Notes under the pieces: model-generated
What the model saw: the letters and a program-made list of their open reading frames with translations, nothing else
Database searches by the model: none
Told to the model about the DNA's origin: nothing
NCBI RefSeq assembly: GCF_017590215.1
Contig: NZ_JAFFPK010000067.1
Location: 1-47,133 of the forward strand
DNA from: Clostridium sp. CCUG 7971
GTDB lineage: Bacteria; Bacillota; Clostridia; Peptostreptococcales; Peptostreptococcaceae
DNA: 47,133 nt
Reading direction: 5' to 3'
Shown here: in pieces, positions 1 through 8,839 of the stretch
Layout: every line of letters begins with the position of its first letter
Position numbering within the stretch: the stretch's first letter is position 1
Translations under genes and position numbers: made by a program

Positions 1-174
1 TTATCAGTTATTACATTAAATAAATTTTTAGAAACAAAAAATATTTTAAATATTTTTGACTATAAAGCATTGATTTTATTTATAGTACTATTTGTTCTTT
101 CTAATAAGCAGAAAAAACACCCTGCACTATATTTAGGAATAGGTGCAATAGTAGGTATAGTATTTGGACTTTAA
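1..174 (+). CDS. C-terminal end of a membrane protein, probably chromate-transporter-like (partial)
   Basis: The first 57 codons are open in frame 1 and end at a TAA at 172-174; the start lies outside the window. The fragment has one hydrophobic helix (about residues 22-34), a short basic loop (NKQKKHPALY) and a second Gly/Ile-rich hydrophobic end (GIGAIVGIVFGL). A basic loop containing His-Pro-Ala before a final glycine-rich helix is what I associate with the C-terminus of CHR-family chromate transporters, but only the tail is visible. It could be another small multi-pass protein. It is followed 21 bp later by the next gene on the same strand, so the two may be co-transcribed. Confidence 0.45.
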   Translation, partial: LSVITLNKFLETKNILNIFDYKALILFIVLFVLSNKQKKHPALYLGIGAIVGIVFGL

Positions 175-195
175 ATATGGAAGGAAATAAATATA

Positions 196-672
196 GTGAA
201 TGAATTAATAGATTTATTAGATAAAGATATAAAAATATGTGAAGATACGTTAAAAGAAAATGATTTTTTAGAAATGGTAATTATAATAGAAGAATTACAC
301 AATAAATATAAAAATAATATAGAACAAATTTCTAATATAGAAAAAGATATAGTTTGGAAGTATAGTAAAAGCGATTTGCAAGTTATAGAAAATTGTTTAA
401 AGGAATATAGAGAAAAATTAATAAAAGAAGAAAGTGAAAAAGATATAAATAAAAAGATAAAAGACCTTAAAGAAAAGATTAAAAATAGTGAAATTCTAAA
501 TAAAGAAGAAATTTTAAATACATTAGAAAATATAGAAACTATAAAAAATGAAGAAATAACATTAGATGAAAAATGGGGTAAATCAAAAGAATATTTATCA
601 TTTATTAAAAATCAAAATAGATATATAGCAATAGGATTTCTAGAAATACTAGAGTTTATAATTAGAAATTAA
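196..672 (+). CDS. Unrecognised charged, probably coiled-coil protein
   Basis: This 158-residue protein uses a GTG start at 196 preceded by GGAAGGA at 179-185; the nearest ATG (200) runs into a stop at once. It is almost entirely Lys/Glu/Ile/Asn with no signal peptide or membrane segment. A long heptad-like stretch (about residues 65-115, KKIKDLKEKIKNSEILNKEE) suggests coiled coil. A WGKSKEYLSFIKNQNR stretch near the C-terminus is the only non-repetitive part. I do not recognise a family. It lies between a membrane-protein fragment and a GNAT acetyltransferase whose start is 13 bp downstream, so it probably shares their transcript. No function is proposed. Confidence 0.6.
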   Translation: MNELIDLLDKDIKICEDTLKENDFLEMVIIIEELHNKYKNNIEQISNIEKDIVWKYSKSDLQVIENCLKEYREKLIKEESEKDINKKIKDLKEKIKNSEILNKEEILNTLENIETIKNEEITLDEKWGKSKEYLSFIKNQNRYIAIGFLEILEFIIRN

Positions 673-684
673 TAGGAGGGAGTT

Positions 685-1233
685 ATGGAAGATATAATCA
701 TAGAAACTAATAGGTTGAGTCTACGCGAAATAACTAAAGATGATTATAGAGATATTGCTAATATACTTCAAGATATTGAAGTAATGTATGCATGGGAAAA
801 ATCTTTTTCAGATGAAGAAGTCCAAGATTGGATAAATAAAAATTTAAAAAGATACAGTAATGAAGGATATAGCTATTTTTTAGCTATAAATAAAGAGAAT
901 AATAAAGTTGTTGGAGTAATGGGACCTTTAATTGAAAAAATAGACCAAAAAGAGTACATAGGAGTAGCATATATATTAAATAAAGAAGCATGGGGAATGG
1001 GATATGCAACTGAAGGTGTGAGCGCATGTATAGAGTATGCTTTTGATAAGCTTAATGCTGATAAAGTTATTGCACAAATAAGGCCTAATAACACTAATTC
1101 GTGTAATGTAGCAAAAAGATTAAACATGAAAATACAAGGTAAATATATAAAGGTATATGATAATAAGGAAATGGAACATTTAATATATTCAATTAAACAT
1201 AGTGATTATTTAAAATGTAGTTATAAGAAATAG
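685..1233 (+). CDS. GNAT acetyltransferase, RimJ/RimL-like
   Basis: The 182-residue protein has the layout of the Acetyltransf_3 (RimJ/RimL-type) GNAT group. It opens with IIIETNRLSLREITKDDYRD, the usual first strand and helix. The central strand AYILNKEAWGMGYATEGV supplies the acetyl-CoA pyrophosphate-binding region (Q/RxxGxG/A-type turn, here WGMGYA), and the late helix has the family IRPNNTNSCNVAKRLNM signature, where the Asn and Ser contact CoA. Such enzymes N-acetylate ribosomal protein termini, antibiotics or small amines; the substrate cannot be read from sequence. An AGGAGGG Shine-Dalgarno precedes the ATG. The stop codon is part of a strong terminator stem, so transcription ends right after it. 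Confidence 0.9.
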   Translation: MEDIIIETNRLSLREITKDDYRDIANILQDIEVMYAWEKSFSDEEVQDWINKNLKRYSNEGYSYFLAINKENNKVVGVMGPLIEKIDQKEYIGVAYILNKEAWGMGYATEGVSACIEYAFDKLNADKVIAQIRPNNTNSCNVAKRLNMKIQGKYIKVYDNKEMEHLIYSIKHSDYLKCSYKK

Positions 1234-1268
1234 AGTAGATGTAACACATCTACTCTATTTTAATTTAG
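1228..1268 (+). terminator. Intrinsic terminator overlapping the stop codon of the GNAT gene
   Basis: A perfect stem (TAGAGTAGATGT at 1231-1242 pairing with ACATCTACTCTA at 1246-1257) with a 3-nt AAC loop is followed by ATTTTAATTT. The TAG stop is in the 5' arm. Flanking A/T pairs extend the stem to 1228. Confidence 0.85.
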
Positions 1269-1414
1269 ATATACAATTTATAATGTTTTAATTTTAAGAT
1301 TAATACCTTAAGAAAGTAGGACTTTATAAATATAAAAAATGTATTTAATAATAGGATATTAGTTAATAACAATGAATATAATTTAAAATTATTAATTAAA
1401 TTAGGGGGGATATA

Positions 1415-2206
1415 ATGATAAGAAAATTAAATGAAAATGATAGAAAGATTACGATTAATTTTTTATCAAAACAAGCTGCTATTAATTTATTTATAATCGG
1501 TGATATAGAAAACTTTGGATTTGATAGTGAATTTCAAGAGGTCTGGGGAAGTTTTAATAAAGAGAATAATCTAAATGGAGTGCTGCTTAGATTTTATGAA
1601 AATTTTATTCCGTATTATGAAGATGAAAATATTGATATTGATGGATTTAAAAAGATAATATTTTCTAATAAAAATGCTAAGATAATTTCAGGAGAAAAGA
1701 GTATAGTAGATAATTTTTATGATGTATTTGAAAATAGCAAAGAAAAGAATAGTTATTTTTGTGAGATGGTTAGTTCTAAAAAATTATTATCATGGAGTAA
1801 CAGTGTAAAAATAGCTTCTAAAAATGAAGCACAAGGTGTATATGATTTAATAGATACAATAAAAGAATTTAAAGATTCACTAAATCCTACAGTTAAACAA
1901 CTTGTAAGAAAGATAGAAGATAAAAGTGGTCGTATATATTATATAGAAAATGAAAATAAAGAGATAGTGAGTGTAGCTCAAACAGCTGCTGAAAATAGTA
2001 AATCAGCAATGGTTGTAGGAGTTGCAACTAGAGAAGACTATAGAAATAAAGGATTATTAAGTAAATGTTTATCTAGACTATGTAATGATTTATTAAATGA
2101 AAATAAAACACTTTGTTTATTCTATGATAATCCTAAAGCTGGTAGAATATATCACAGATTAGGATTTGAAACTATTGGCAAATGGACTATGCTTATTAAA
2201 GAGTGA
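1415..2206 (+). CDS. GNAT-family N-acetyltransferase (two-domain, FR47-like C-terminus)
   Basis: This 263-residue protein starts at an ATG behind AGGGGGGATAT. The C-terminal half is a clear GNAT fold: AMVVGVATREDYRNKGLLSK carries the V-x-T-x-x-x-x-R-x-x-G-x-x acetyl-CoA loop (about residues 196-215), and LFYDNPKAGRIYHRLGFETI is the typical final strand with the Tyr/His-Arg-x-Gly-Phe motif. The N-terminal half (FIIGDIENFGFDSEFQEVWG) is the less conserved lobe seen in GNATs of about 260 residues. The substrate is unknown. It is not closely similar to the GNAT gene just upstream. It stands alone, with a terminator before it and either a terminator or a leader hairpin after it. Confidence 0.88.
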   Translation: MIRKLNENDRKITINFLSKQAAINLFIIGDIENFGFDSEFQEVWGSFNKENNLNGVLLRFYENFIPYYEDENIDIDGFKKIIFSNKNAKIISGEKSIVDNFYDVFENSKEKNSYFCEMVSSKKLLSWSNSVKIASKNEAQGVYDLIDTIKEFKDSLNPTVKQLVRKIEDKSGRIYYIENENKEIVSVAQTAAENSKSAMVVGVATREDYRNKGLLSKCLSRLCNDLLNENKTLCLFYDNPKAGRIYHRLGFETIGKWTMLIKE

Positions 2207-2290
2207 TAATATTTCCTAGAAAGTATTGAAAATAATAAGTATATTATACTATGAAATATAGATAGAAACTACATTTACAATTCAAAAAAT

Positions 2291-2319
2291 TTGCAATGGA
2301 AACTAATATATGGTATTAT
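2291..2319 (+). promoter_or_regulatory. Candidate sigma-A promoter of the rimP operon
   Basis: TTGCAA (2291-2296), 17-bp spacer, TATTAT (2314-2319). Transcription would begin near 2326, leaving a leader of about 95 nt that contains the hairpin at 2351-2377. Confidence 0.5.
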
Positions 2320-2350
2320 GGTATATAAAATAGTATATTTTGCAGAAACT

Positions 2351-2385
2351 AAGAGTGAGACCGATGTGCTCACTCTTTTGTTTTA
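2351..2385 (+). terminator. Terminator-like hairpin in front of rimP (GNAT terminator or rimP leader attenuator)
   Basis: AAGAGTGAG (2351-2359) pairs perfectly with CTCACTCTT (2369-2377) around a 9-nt loop, and TTGTTTT follows. It would end the GNAT transcript. Because it also lies downstream of the candidate rimP promoter, it could act as a leader attenuator. Confidence 0.7.
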
Positions 2386-2420
2386 AATACTAAACTTACA
2401 ACTGAATAGGAGGGAAGAAC

Positions 2421-2882
2421 ATGAAAAGATCGATAGAAGCTACAATAGAAGAAATATTATCGCCAATAACTGATGCTAAAGGATTTGAAATTGTAGATAT
2501 AGAATATGTTAAAGAAGCTGGAGAATATTATTTAAGAGTGTTCCTTGATAAAGAAGGAGGAATATCTTTAAATGATTGCGAAGCTGTTAGTAGAGAGTTA
2601 AGTGAAATACTAGACGTAAAAGATCCAATAAAGGATAACTACTTCTTAGAAGTATCTTCACCAGGACTTGATAGACCACTTAAAAAAGATAAAGACTTTG
2701 TAAGATACCAAGGTAGAGACGTTGAAATAAAATTATACAAGCCACTAAACGGTTCAAAACAATTTGAAGGTGAATTAGTTGGATTAACTGAAGATAAAAA
2801 CATAAAAGTTATAATAGATGAAAATGAAGTTGAGTTTAACAAAAAAGAAGTTGCACTTGTTAGACTTGCTATAAAGTTTTAG
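2421..2882 (+). CDS. rimP: Ribosome maturation factor RimP
   Basis: This 153-residue protein matches RimP (YlxS) in length and order. The N-terminal alpha/beta domain contains GFEIVDIEYVKEAGEYYLRV and the family motif DCEAVSRELSEILDV, followed by YFLEVSSPGLDRPL, the most conserved RimP signature. An Sm-like C-terminal barrel follows (VEIKLYKPLNGSKQFEGELV). RimP binds the 30S precursor and helps late 16S rRNA folding around S12. AGGAGGG precedes the ATG. It is the first gene of the nusA-infB operon, as in Bacillus, with nusA 27 bp downstream. Confidence 0.97.
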   Translation: MKRSIEATIEEILSPITDAKGFEIVDIEYVKEAGEYYLRVFLDKEGGISLNDCEAVSRELSEILDVKDPIKDNYFLEVSSPGLDRPLKKDKDFVRYQGRDVEIKLYKPLNGSKQFEGELVGLTEDKNIKVIIDENEVEFNKKEVALVRLAIKF

Positions 2883-2909
2883 TGAGAATTTAACAGGGAG
2901 GAAAAACAA

Positions 2910-3956
2910 ATGAATCACGAATTTATGGAAGCTTTAGACGAATTAGAAAAAGACAGAGGTATAGATAAAGAGATACTTATAGATACTATAGAACAAGCAC
3001 TTTTAACAGCTTACAAGAAAAACTTTGGTTCAGCTCAAAACGTTAGAGTTGAGTTTGACAGAGAAAGAGGAGATGTTAAAGTATTCTCTCAAAGAGTAGT
3101 AGTTGATGAGTCTGACTTATATGATACTTTCTTAGAAATAGAACTTAAAGATGCTAGAGAAATAAGCCCAAATTATGAATTAGGAGATATAATAGAAAAT
3201 GAAGTAACTCCTATGGACTTTGGAAGAATAGCTGCTCAAACTGCAAAGCAAGTTGTTGTTCAAAGAATAAGAGAAGCTGAAAGAGAAATAGTATACAAAG
3301 AGTTTATGGATAAAGAAAATGAAATAGTTACAGGTGAAGTAGCTAGAGTAAACAAAAATATAGTTTATGTAAATCTTGGAAGAATAGAAGCTGTAATGAC
3401 TCAAACTGAGCAAATGCAAGGAGAGAATTATAAAGCTGGACAAAAGATCAAGGTTTACATATTAGAAGTAAAGAAAACAAATAAAGGACCTCAAATAGTA
3501 GTTTCTAGAAGTCATCCAGGTTTAGTTAAAAGATTATTTGAATTTGAAGTACCTGAAATATTTGAAGGTATAGTTCAAATAAAATCTATAGCTAGAGAAG
3601 CAGGATCTAGAACTAAGATGGCTGTTAAATCAATAGATGAAAAGATAGATCCAATTGGGTCTTGTGTTGGACCTAAAGGTTCAAGAGTTAAAAATATAGT
3701 TGATGAGCTTGGAGACGAAAAAATAGATATAATAAACTATAGTGAAGATCCAGCTGAATTTATATCAGCTTCACTTAGTCCATCTAAAGTTGTAAGGGTT
3801 GACGTTAATGAAGAAGAAAAGTCTGCATTAGTTGTAGTTCCTGATTATCAATTATCATTAGCAATAGGTAAAGAAGGACAAAATGCAAGACTTGCAGCAA
3901 AACTTACTAACTGGAAGATAGATATAAAAAGCGAATCTCAAGCAAATGCAGAATAA
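2910..3956 (+). CDS. nusA: Transcription termination/antitermination factor NusA
   Basis: The 348-residue length is that of the Gram-positive NusA, which lacks the C-terminal acidic repeats of E. coli. Domains in order: RNA-polymerase-binding N-terminal domain (about 1-125, starting MNHEFMEALDELEKDRGI), S1 domain (about 130-200, GEVARVNKNIVYVNLGRIEA), KH1 with GPKG at 254-257, and KH2 with GKEG at 320-323. NusA binds RNAP and nascent RNA and modulates pausing, intrinsic termination and rRNA antitermination. An AGGGAGG site precedes the start. It sits between rimP and ylxR in the standard order. Confidence 0.98.
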   Translation: MNHEFMEALDELEKDRGIDKEILIDTIEQALLTAYKKNFGSAQNVRVEFDRERGDVKVFSQRVVVDESDLYDTFLEIELKDAREISPNYELGDIIENEVTPMDFGRIAAQTAKQVVVQRIREAEREIVYKEFMDKENEIVTGEVARVNKNIVYVNLGRIEAVMTQTEQMQGENYKAGQKIKVYILEVKKTNKGPQIVVSRSHPGLVKRLFEFEVPEIFEGIVQIKSIAREAGSRTKMAVKSIDEKIDPIGSCVGPKGSRVKNIVDELGDEKIDIINYSEDPAEFISASLSPSKVVRVDVNEEEKSALVVVPDYQLSLAIGKEGQNARLAAKLTNWKIDIKSESQANAE

Positions 3957-3968
3957 GGAGGGATACCT

Positions 3969-4241
3969 TTGCAAAAAATAAAAAAAGTTCCTCAAAGAAA
4001 ATGTATAGTTTGTCAAGAAAGAGAATCTAAAAAAGGGTTAATGAGGATTGTTAAAAACAAAGAAGGTCAAATCTTCTTAGATCCAACTAAAAAGGCAAAC
4101 GGTAGAGGTGCATATATCTGTAAAGATAGTGAATGTCTAAAAAAAGCTATAAAAACTAAAGCTTTAAATAAAGCATTTAAAATAGAGGTATCAAGTGAAG
4201 TTTATGAAAATTTACTTAAGGAGCTTGAATCTTATGAATAA
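3969..4241 (+). CDS. rnpM: YlxR/RnpM-family RNA-binding protein (DUF448)
   Basis: This 90-residue protein begins at a TTG codon behind GGAGGGA. It has the DUF448 hallmarks: KVPQRKCIVCQERESKKGL with its paired cysteines, the LMRIV strand, and GRGAYICKDSECLKKA, where the Gly-Arg-Gly-Ala-Tyr-Ile/Val-Cys motif is diagnostic. In B. subtilis this protein (RnpM) has been described as binding RNase P RNA and modulating its activity. The last codons overlap the start of ylxQ by 8 bp, indicating translational coupling. Confidence 0.93.
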   Translation: MQKIKKVPQRKCIVCQERESKKGLMRIVKNKEGQIFLDPTKKANGRGAYICKDSECLKKAIKTKALNKAFKIEVSSEVYENLLKELESYE

Positions 4242-4557
4242 AACTACTGAAGCAAAAATATATTCTTTATTAGGCCTTGCAATGCGTGCAGGTAAGTTAG
4301 TCTCAGGAGATGATACAACACTTACTGAACTAAAAAAAGGATATGTTAAGCTTGTAATAATAGCAGATGATGCGTCAAATAATACACAAAAACTTTTTAA
4401 AGACAAAAGTTCTTTTAGAAGTATACCATATATAAATTTCTCTACGAAATTACAACTAGGGTTAGCTATAGGTAAGGCTCCAAGAGCTGTTCTTGGAATT
4501 AAAGATAGCGGATTTGCAAATAAATTAAAAGATTTAATGGAAGAACCAAAAATATAA
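4234..4557 (+). CDS. ylxQ: YlxQ, L7Ae-type ribosomal/RNA-binding protein
   Basis: The 107-residue protein is a compact L7Ae/L30e/S12e fold: [19 protein letters not shown], a central [13 protein letters not shown] strand-turn and [17 protein letters not shown]. Family members bind kink-turn RNA. An upstream in-frame start at 4195 exists, but the ATG at 4234 has AAGGAG at 4219-4224 and gives the normal N-terminus, so I use it. The start lies inside the end of ylxR. infB follows after 14 bp. Confidence 0.92.
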   Translation: MNKTTEAKIYSLLGLAMRAGKLVSGDDTTLTELKKGYVKLVIIADDASNNTQKLFKDKSSFRSIPYINFSTKLQLGLAIGKAPRAVLGIKDSGFANKLKDLMEEPKI

Positions 4558-4571
4558 TAGGGGGTGATCTT

Positions 4572-6518
4572 GTGTCAAAAACAAGAGTATACCAAATCGC
4601 ACAAGAGCTAAAAATGTCAAATGAAGATGTATTAGCTAAATTAAAAGAATTAGAAATAAATGCAGCAGATGAAAATTCTGAATTAGAAGAAGAAGAAGTT
4701 GAATTAGCTTTAGAAATATTAAAAGACGAAATAGCAGCTGCAAATGGAAACACTATAATAGTAAGTGGAAAGTTAACAGTTCAAGAGTTAGCTGAGAAAT
4801 TAGATAAGTCTGCATCAGAAATAATAATGAAGCTTATGAAAATGGGAACAATGGCTACAATAAATCAAGAAATAAGCTTTGAAATAGCTTCACTTGTTGC
4901 AAGTGAATGTGGATTTGAATTAGTTGAAGGGTCAGCTAATGATGAAGAAGAGTTAGAAGCAATAGAAGCTTTAATAGATATAGAAGAAGATAAAGAAGAA
5001 GATTTAATTAAAAGACCACCAGTTGTTACTGTAATGGGACACGTTGACCATGGTAAAACTTCTTTACTAGATGCTATAAGAAAAACTAATGTAACTTCAA
5101 GTGAAGCAGGAGGAATAACTCAACATATAGGTGCCTCTGAAGTTATGGTAAATGGAGAAAAAGTAGTATTCTTAGATACTCCAGGGCATGAGGCTTTCAC
5201 ATCTATGAGAGCTAGAGGTGCACAAGTTACAGATATGGCAATATTAGTTGTTGCTGCAGATGATGGTATAATGCCTCAAACTGTAGAAGCTATAAATCAT
5301 GCTAAAGCTGCTGAAGTACCATTAATAGTTGCTATAAACAAAATAGATAAGCCAGGAGCAAATCCAGATAGAGTTAAGCAAGAATTAGCTGATCAAGGTT
5401 TACTTGTTGAAGACTGGGGTGGAGATGTTATATCAGTTCCAGTATCAGCATTAAAAGGTGAAGGTGTAGATACTTTACTTGAAATGGTATTATTAGTTTC
5501 TGAAATGGAAGAATTAAAAGCAAATCCTAACAAGAGAGCTGTTGGTACTGTAATAGAAGCAGAACTTGATAAAGGTAGAGGACCAGTTGCTACTATCCTT
5601 GTTCAAGGTGGAACACTTAAAGTTGGAGACCCAGTAGTTGCAGGACTTGCTAGCGGTAAAGTAAGGGCAATGATAAACTCTAAAGGAAAAAGAGTTAAGA
5701 CTGCTGGACCATCAACTGCAGTTGAAATATTAGGTTTATCAGAAGTTCCACAAGGTGGAGACCAAGTTATTGCAGTTCCAAATGAAAAAGCTGCTAGAAG
5801 TGTAGCTGAAAAGAGACAACAAATGGCTAGAGAAGAAATGTTAAAATCTAACCAAAGAATGAGTCTTGATGATTTCTTCAGCCAAATGGGTGATGCTGAT
5901 GTTAAGGAATTACCAATAGTTATAAAAGCAGACGTTCAAGGATCTGCTCAAGCTGTTAAGCAATCTTTAGAAAAATTATCAAATGATGAAGTTGCAGTTA
6001 GAGTTATACATGGTGGTGTTGGAGCAATAAACGAATCAGACGTTATGCTTGCAACTGCATCTAATGCAATAATAATAGGATTTAACGTAAGACCAGTACC
6101 AGGTGCTGAAATGATAGCTAAAAAAGAAAATGTTGATGTAAGAAGTTACACAATAATATACAAAGCAATAGAAGATGTTCAAGCTGCTATGACTGGAATG
6201 TTAGATCCAGAATACAGAGACGAAGATACTGGTAAAGCTGAAGTTAGAGAAACATTTAAATTATCAGGTGTTGGTACAATAGCAGGATGCTACGTAACAA
6301 CAGGTAAAATATTTAGAGGATCTAAAGTAAGAATAGTTAGAGACGGAATAATAATTCATGAAGGTCAATTAGCTGCTCTTAAAAGATTCAAAGATGATGT
6401 TAAGGAAGTTAATCAAGCATATGAATGTGGTATGAGTTTCGTTAATTACAACGATATAAAAGAAGGCGATGTAATAGAAGCGTACATTACTAAAGAAGTA
6501 GAAAGAAAATTAAAATAG
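4572..6518 (+). CDS. infB: Translation initiation factor IF-2
   Basis: This 648-residue GTPase starts at GTG with GGGGTGA upstream. It has a short acidic N-terminal region with two IF2_N-type modules ([35 protein letters not shown]). The G domain follows, with G1 GHVDHGKT at 156-163, G2/G3 around GGITQHIG and DTPGHEAF, and G4 NKIDKPG. Domain II and the C-terminal fMet-tRNA-binding domains follow ([38 protein letters not shown]). IF-2 positions initiator tRNA and promotes subunit joining. The length is in the usual short clostridial range; nothing is missing. Confidence 0.98.
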   Translation: MSKTRVYQIAQELKMSNEDVLAKLKELEINAADENSELEEEEVELALEILKDEIAAANGNTIIVSGKLTVQELAEKLDKSASEIIMKLMKMGTMATINQEISFEIASLVASECGFELVEGSANDEEELEAIEALIDIEEDKEEDLIKRPPVVTVMGHVDHGKTSLLDAIRKTNVTSSEAGGITQHIGASEVMVNGEKVVFLDTPGHEAFTSMRARGAQVTDMAILVVAADDGIMPQTVEAINHAKAAEVPLIVAINKIDKPGANPDRVKQELADQGLLVEDWGGDVISVPVSALKGEGVDTLLEMVLLVSEMEELKANPNKRAVGTVIEAELDKGRGPVATILVQGGTLKVGDPVVAGLASGKVRAMINSKGKRVKTAGPSTAVEILGLSEVPQGGDQVIAVPNEKAARSVAEKRQQMAREEMLKSNQRMSLDDFFSQMGDADVKELPIVIKADVQGSAQAVKQSLEKLSNDEVAVRVIHGGVGAINESDVMLATASNAIIIGFNVRPVPGAEMIAKKENVDVRSYTIIYKAIEDVQAAMTGMLDPEYRDEDTGKAEVRETFKLSGVGTIAGCYVTTGKIFRGSKVRIVRDGIIIHEGQLAALKRFKDDVKEVNQAYECGMSFVNYNDIKEGDVIEAYITKEVERKLK

Positions 6519-6538
6519 ATATAAAGAGGTCGATTTAA

Positions 6539-6931
6539 ATGGCATCATATAACAGAACAAGAAGAATAGCTGAAGAAATAAGAAAAGTAGTAAGCACAAT
6601 GCTTATAAGTGGAATAAAAGATCCTAGAATAACTTCTATGGTAAGTGTGACTGATGTTGAGGTTACAAATGACTTAAGTTATGCTTATGTATATGTAAGT
6701 ATTTTAGGTGGAGACGAAGAATCTAGTTTAGTAGGACTTAAGAGTGCAGTTAACTATATAAGAAGAGAAGTAAGCAAGAATGTAAAGCTTAGACATACTC
6801 CACAAATAATATTTAAAGTTGATGATTCTATTAAAAAAGGTATGTATATGTCTGATTTAATAAGAAAAGTTAATGAAAAAAATCAAGAAGGATCTGTTGA
6901 TAATACAGATGAAGAAAACAATGATAACTAA
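6539..6931 (+). CDS. rbfA: 30S ribosome-binding factor RbfA
   Basis: The 130-residue protein has the full RbfA KH-like core: RTRRIAEEIRKVVSTML, GIKDPRITSMVSVTDVEVTN, LSYAYVYVSIL and LRHTPQIIFKVDDSIKKG. RbfA binds immature 30S subunits near helix 1 of 16S rRNA and is needed for growth in the cold. AAAGAGGTCGA precedes the ATG. The C-terminal acidic/Asn tail is not conserved and overlaps the first codons of nrnA. Confidence 0.97.
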   Translation: MASYNRTRRIAEEIRKVVSTMLISGIKDPRITSMVSVTDVEVTNDLSYAYVYVSILGGDEESSLVGLKSAVNYIRREVSKNVKLRHTPQIIFKVDDSIKKGMYMSDLIRKVNEKNQEGSVDNTDEENNDN

Positions 6932-7895
6932 TATTGATAATATTATAGACTATATAAATGGAAGTAACGACTTTGTCGTTACTTCTCATATTAGTCCTGA
7001 TGGAGATAATATTGGTTCAACTCTTGCAATGTACTACTCTCTAATAAAATTAGGAAAAAACGTTTCTTATATACTAGATGATACTCCTCCACTAAATCTA
7101 AGATTTTTAACTAAAGATATAAACATACTAAAATCACAAGAAATAAATATTGAAAATTATAGCTTAATATCTCTTGATTGCGGAGATAGAAAAAGAATAT
7201 GTGTAAGCGAAGAAATAAAAGCAAATGCAAAGAAAATAATTTGCATTGACCATCATGCTAGCAATGATTCTTATGGTGATTTTAACTATATAGATGTTGA
7301 TGCATCATCAACTTGTGAGCTTGTTTATAATGTATTAGTAAGATTTAGTGAAGTTAATAATATTGATTTAATAGATGAGAAGATTGCTACATGCCTTTAT
7401 ACAGGTCTTGTAACAGACACAGGAAACTTCTCTTATTCAAATGCACATCCAAGTAGTTTTGATATGGCGAAAAACCTTTTGTTAAAAAATGCTCAAAAAG
7501 AAACTATAATACAAAATGTTTTCCAAAGTAATCCATATAATTATTATAAATTATTAGGAGAAGCTTTAAATACATTAGATATAGTTAATGAGAAAGTAGC
7601 TTGTATAAATATTACTAAAGAAATGCTAAAAAGAAATGTAATAAGCTTTAATGATGTAGATGGAATAACTTCATACACTAGAGATATAGATGGTGTAGAA
7701 ATTGGCATACTTCTTAAAGAAAAGAAAGAAAATGAAGTAAAAGTTAGTTTAAGAGCTAAAAGCTATGTGGATGTAAGTTCTATAGCACAGAGATTTGGTG
7801 GTGGTGGCCATGTAAGAGCTGCTGGATGCACTATTTATGATAGTGTTGAAAATGCCAAGAAAAAAGTATTAGAAGCAGTATTAAAATCAATCTAG
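6921..7895 (+). CDS. nrnA: Bifunctional oligoribonuclease/pAp phosphatase NrnA (DHH/DHHA1)
   Basis: The 324-residue enzyme has the DHH catalytic domain: FVVTSHISPDGDNIGS with the DxD metal ligands, LDCGD, and the DHH triad in ICIDHHASN. The DHHA1 domain ends in RFGGGGHVRAAG. NrnA degrades 2-5-nt RNA and dephosphorylates 3'-phosphoadenosine 5'-phosphate. The frame is open further upstream (to 6873), but the ATG at 6921 gives the family N-terminus and an 11-bp overlap with rbfA; ATG 6909 is the alternative. No strong Shine-Dalgarno is seen, so translation is probably coupled to rbfA. Confidence 0.95.
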   Translation: MITNIDNIIDYINGSNDFVVTSHISPDGDNIGSTLAMYYSLIKLGKNVSYILDDTPPLNLRFLTKDINILKSQEINIENYSLISLDCGDRKRICVSEEIKANAKKIICIDHHASNDSYGDFNYIDVDASSTCELVYNVLVRFSEVNNIDLIDEKIATCLYTGLVTDTGNFSYSNAHPSSFDMAKNLLLKNAQKETIIQNVFQSNPYNYYKLLGEALNTLDIVNEKVACINITKEMLKRNVISFNDVDGITSYTRDIDGVEIGILLKEKKENEVKVSLRAKSYVDVSSIAQRFGGGGHVRAAGCTIYDSVENAKKKVLEAVLKSI

Positions 7896-7905
7896 GGTGA
7901 TGCAA

Positions 7906-8811
7906 ATGAACAAAATAGTAAACATAATAAAGCCTACAGGGATGACATCTCATGATGTTGTAAGTGCTGTAAGGAAAATTTTAAATATAAAAAAAGTTGG
8001 ACATACAGGTACCCTTGATCCAGATGCATCAGGGGTATTACCTATATGTATAGGAAAAGCTACAAAGGTAAGTGAGCTTATACTAAATAAGGATAAATCT
8101 TACATCTGTGAATTAACACTTGGTATAAATACAGATACTTATGACTCTTCAGGAGAAATATTAGAAAAATTTAATGTAAATGTAACTAAAGATGAAATAG
8201 AAAAAGCCTTTGATAGCCAAAGAGGAGAAATAGACCAATTGCCTCCTATTTACTCTGCGCTAAAAGTAAATGGAAAAAGAATGTGTGACTTAGTTAGAAG
8301 TGGAAGAGCTGATGAGGTAGTTTTAAAATCTAGACCTGTTAATATAAAAGAGCTTAAGGTATTAAGTATAAATAATAACAAAATAATGTTTTATGTAGTA
8401 TGTTCTAAAGGAACTTATGTAAGAAGTATTTGTTATGATATAGGAAAAGAATTAGGGTGTGGAGGACATATGTCTTTCTTACTTAGAACATCATCAGGTA
8501 AATTTGACCTTGAAAATGGTATAACACTAGAACAACTAAGAGAATTTAAAGAAAATAATACTTTAGACAAACATTTATATGAAATAGACTATGTATTATC
8601 TAACTTTAACCATGTGGTAATAAATCCAAATGCTTATAAGTACTACGTTAATGGTGGAGTTATAGATGAAAGAAGATTTATAGAAAAAAGTTTTAAAGAA
8701 GAAGAAGAAATCGTAAGAGTTTATTGTGAAGGCGAGTTTTTGGGTACAGGACAATTAAGCAAAACAGATAACACTATAAATTTAAAAAGTGATAAATTAT
8801 TTATAGTATAG
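7906..8811 (+). CDS. truB: tRNA pseudouridine-55 synthase TruB
   Basis: The 301-residue enzyme opens with NKIVNIIKPTGMTSHDVV and carries GHTGTLDPDASGVLP, where Asp38 is the catalytic aspartate. KVNGKRMCDLVRSG and CSKGTYVRSICYDIG are further TruB motifs. It converts U55 to pseudouridine in the T loop of tRNA. In-frame GTG 7897 and ATG 7900 exist, but AGGGTGA at 7894-7900 is correctly placed only for the ATG at 7906. The Shine-Dalgarno overlaps the nrnA stop, so the two genes are coupled. Confidence 0.97.
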   Translation: MNKIVNIIKPTGMTSHDVVSAVRKILNIKKVGHTGTLDPDASGVLPICIGKATKVSELILNKDKSYICELTLGINTDTYDSSGEILEKFNVNVTKDEIEKAFDSQRGEIDQLPPIYSALKVNGKRMCDLVRSGRADEVVLKSRPVNIKELKVLSINNNKIMFYVVCSKGTYVRSICYDIGKELGCGGHMSFLLRTSSGKFDLENGITLEQLREFKENNTLDKHLYEIDYVLSNFNHVVINPNAYKYYVNGGVIDERRFIEKSFKEEEEIVRVYCEGEFLGTGQLSKTDNTINLKSDKLFIV

Positions 8812-8839
8812 AAAACATAACTTTAGTGGGGAAATCATT

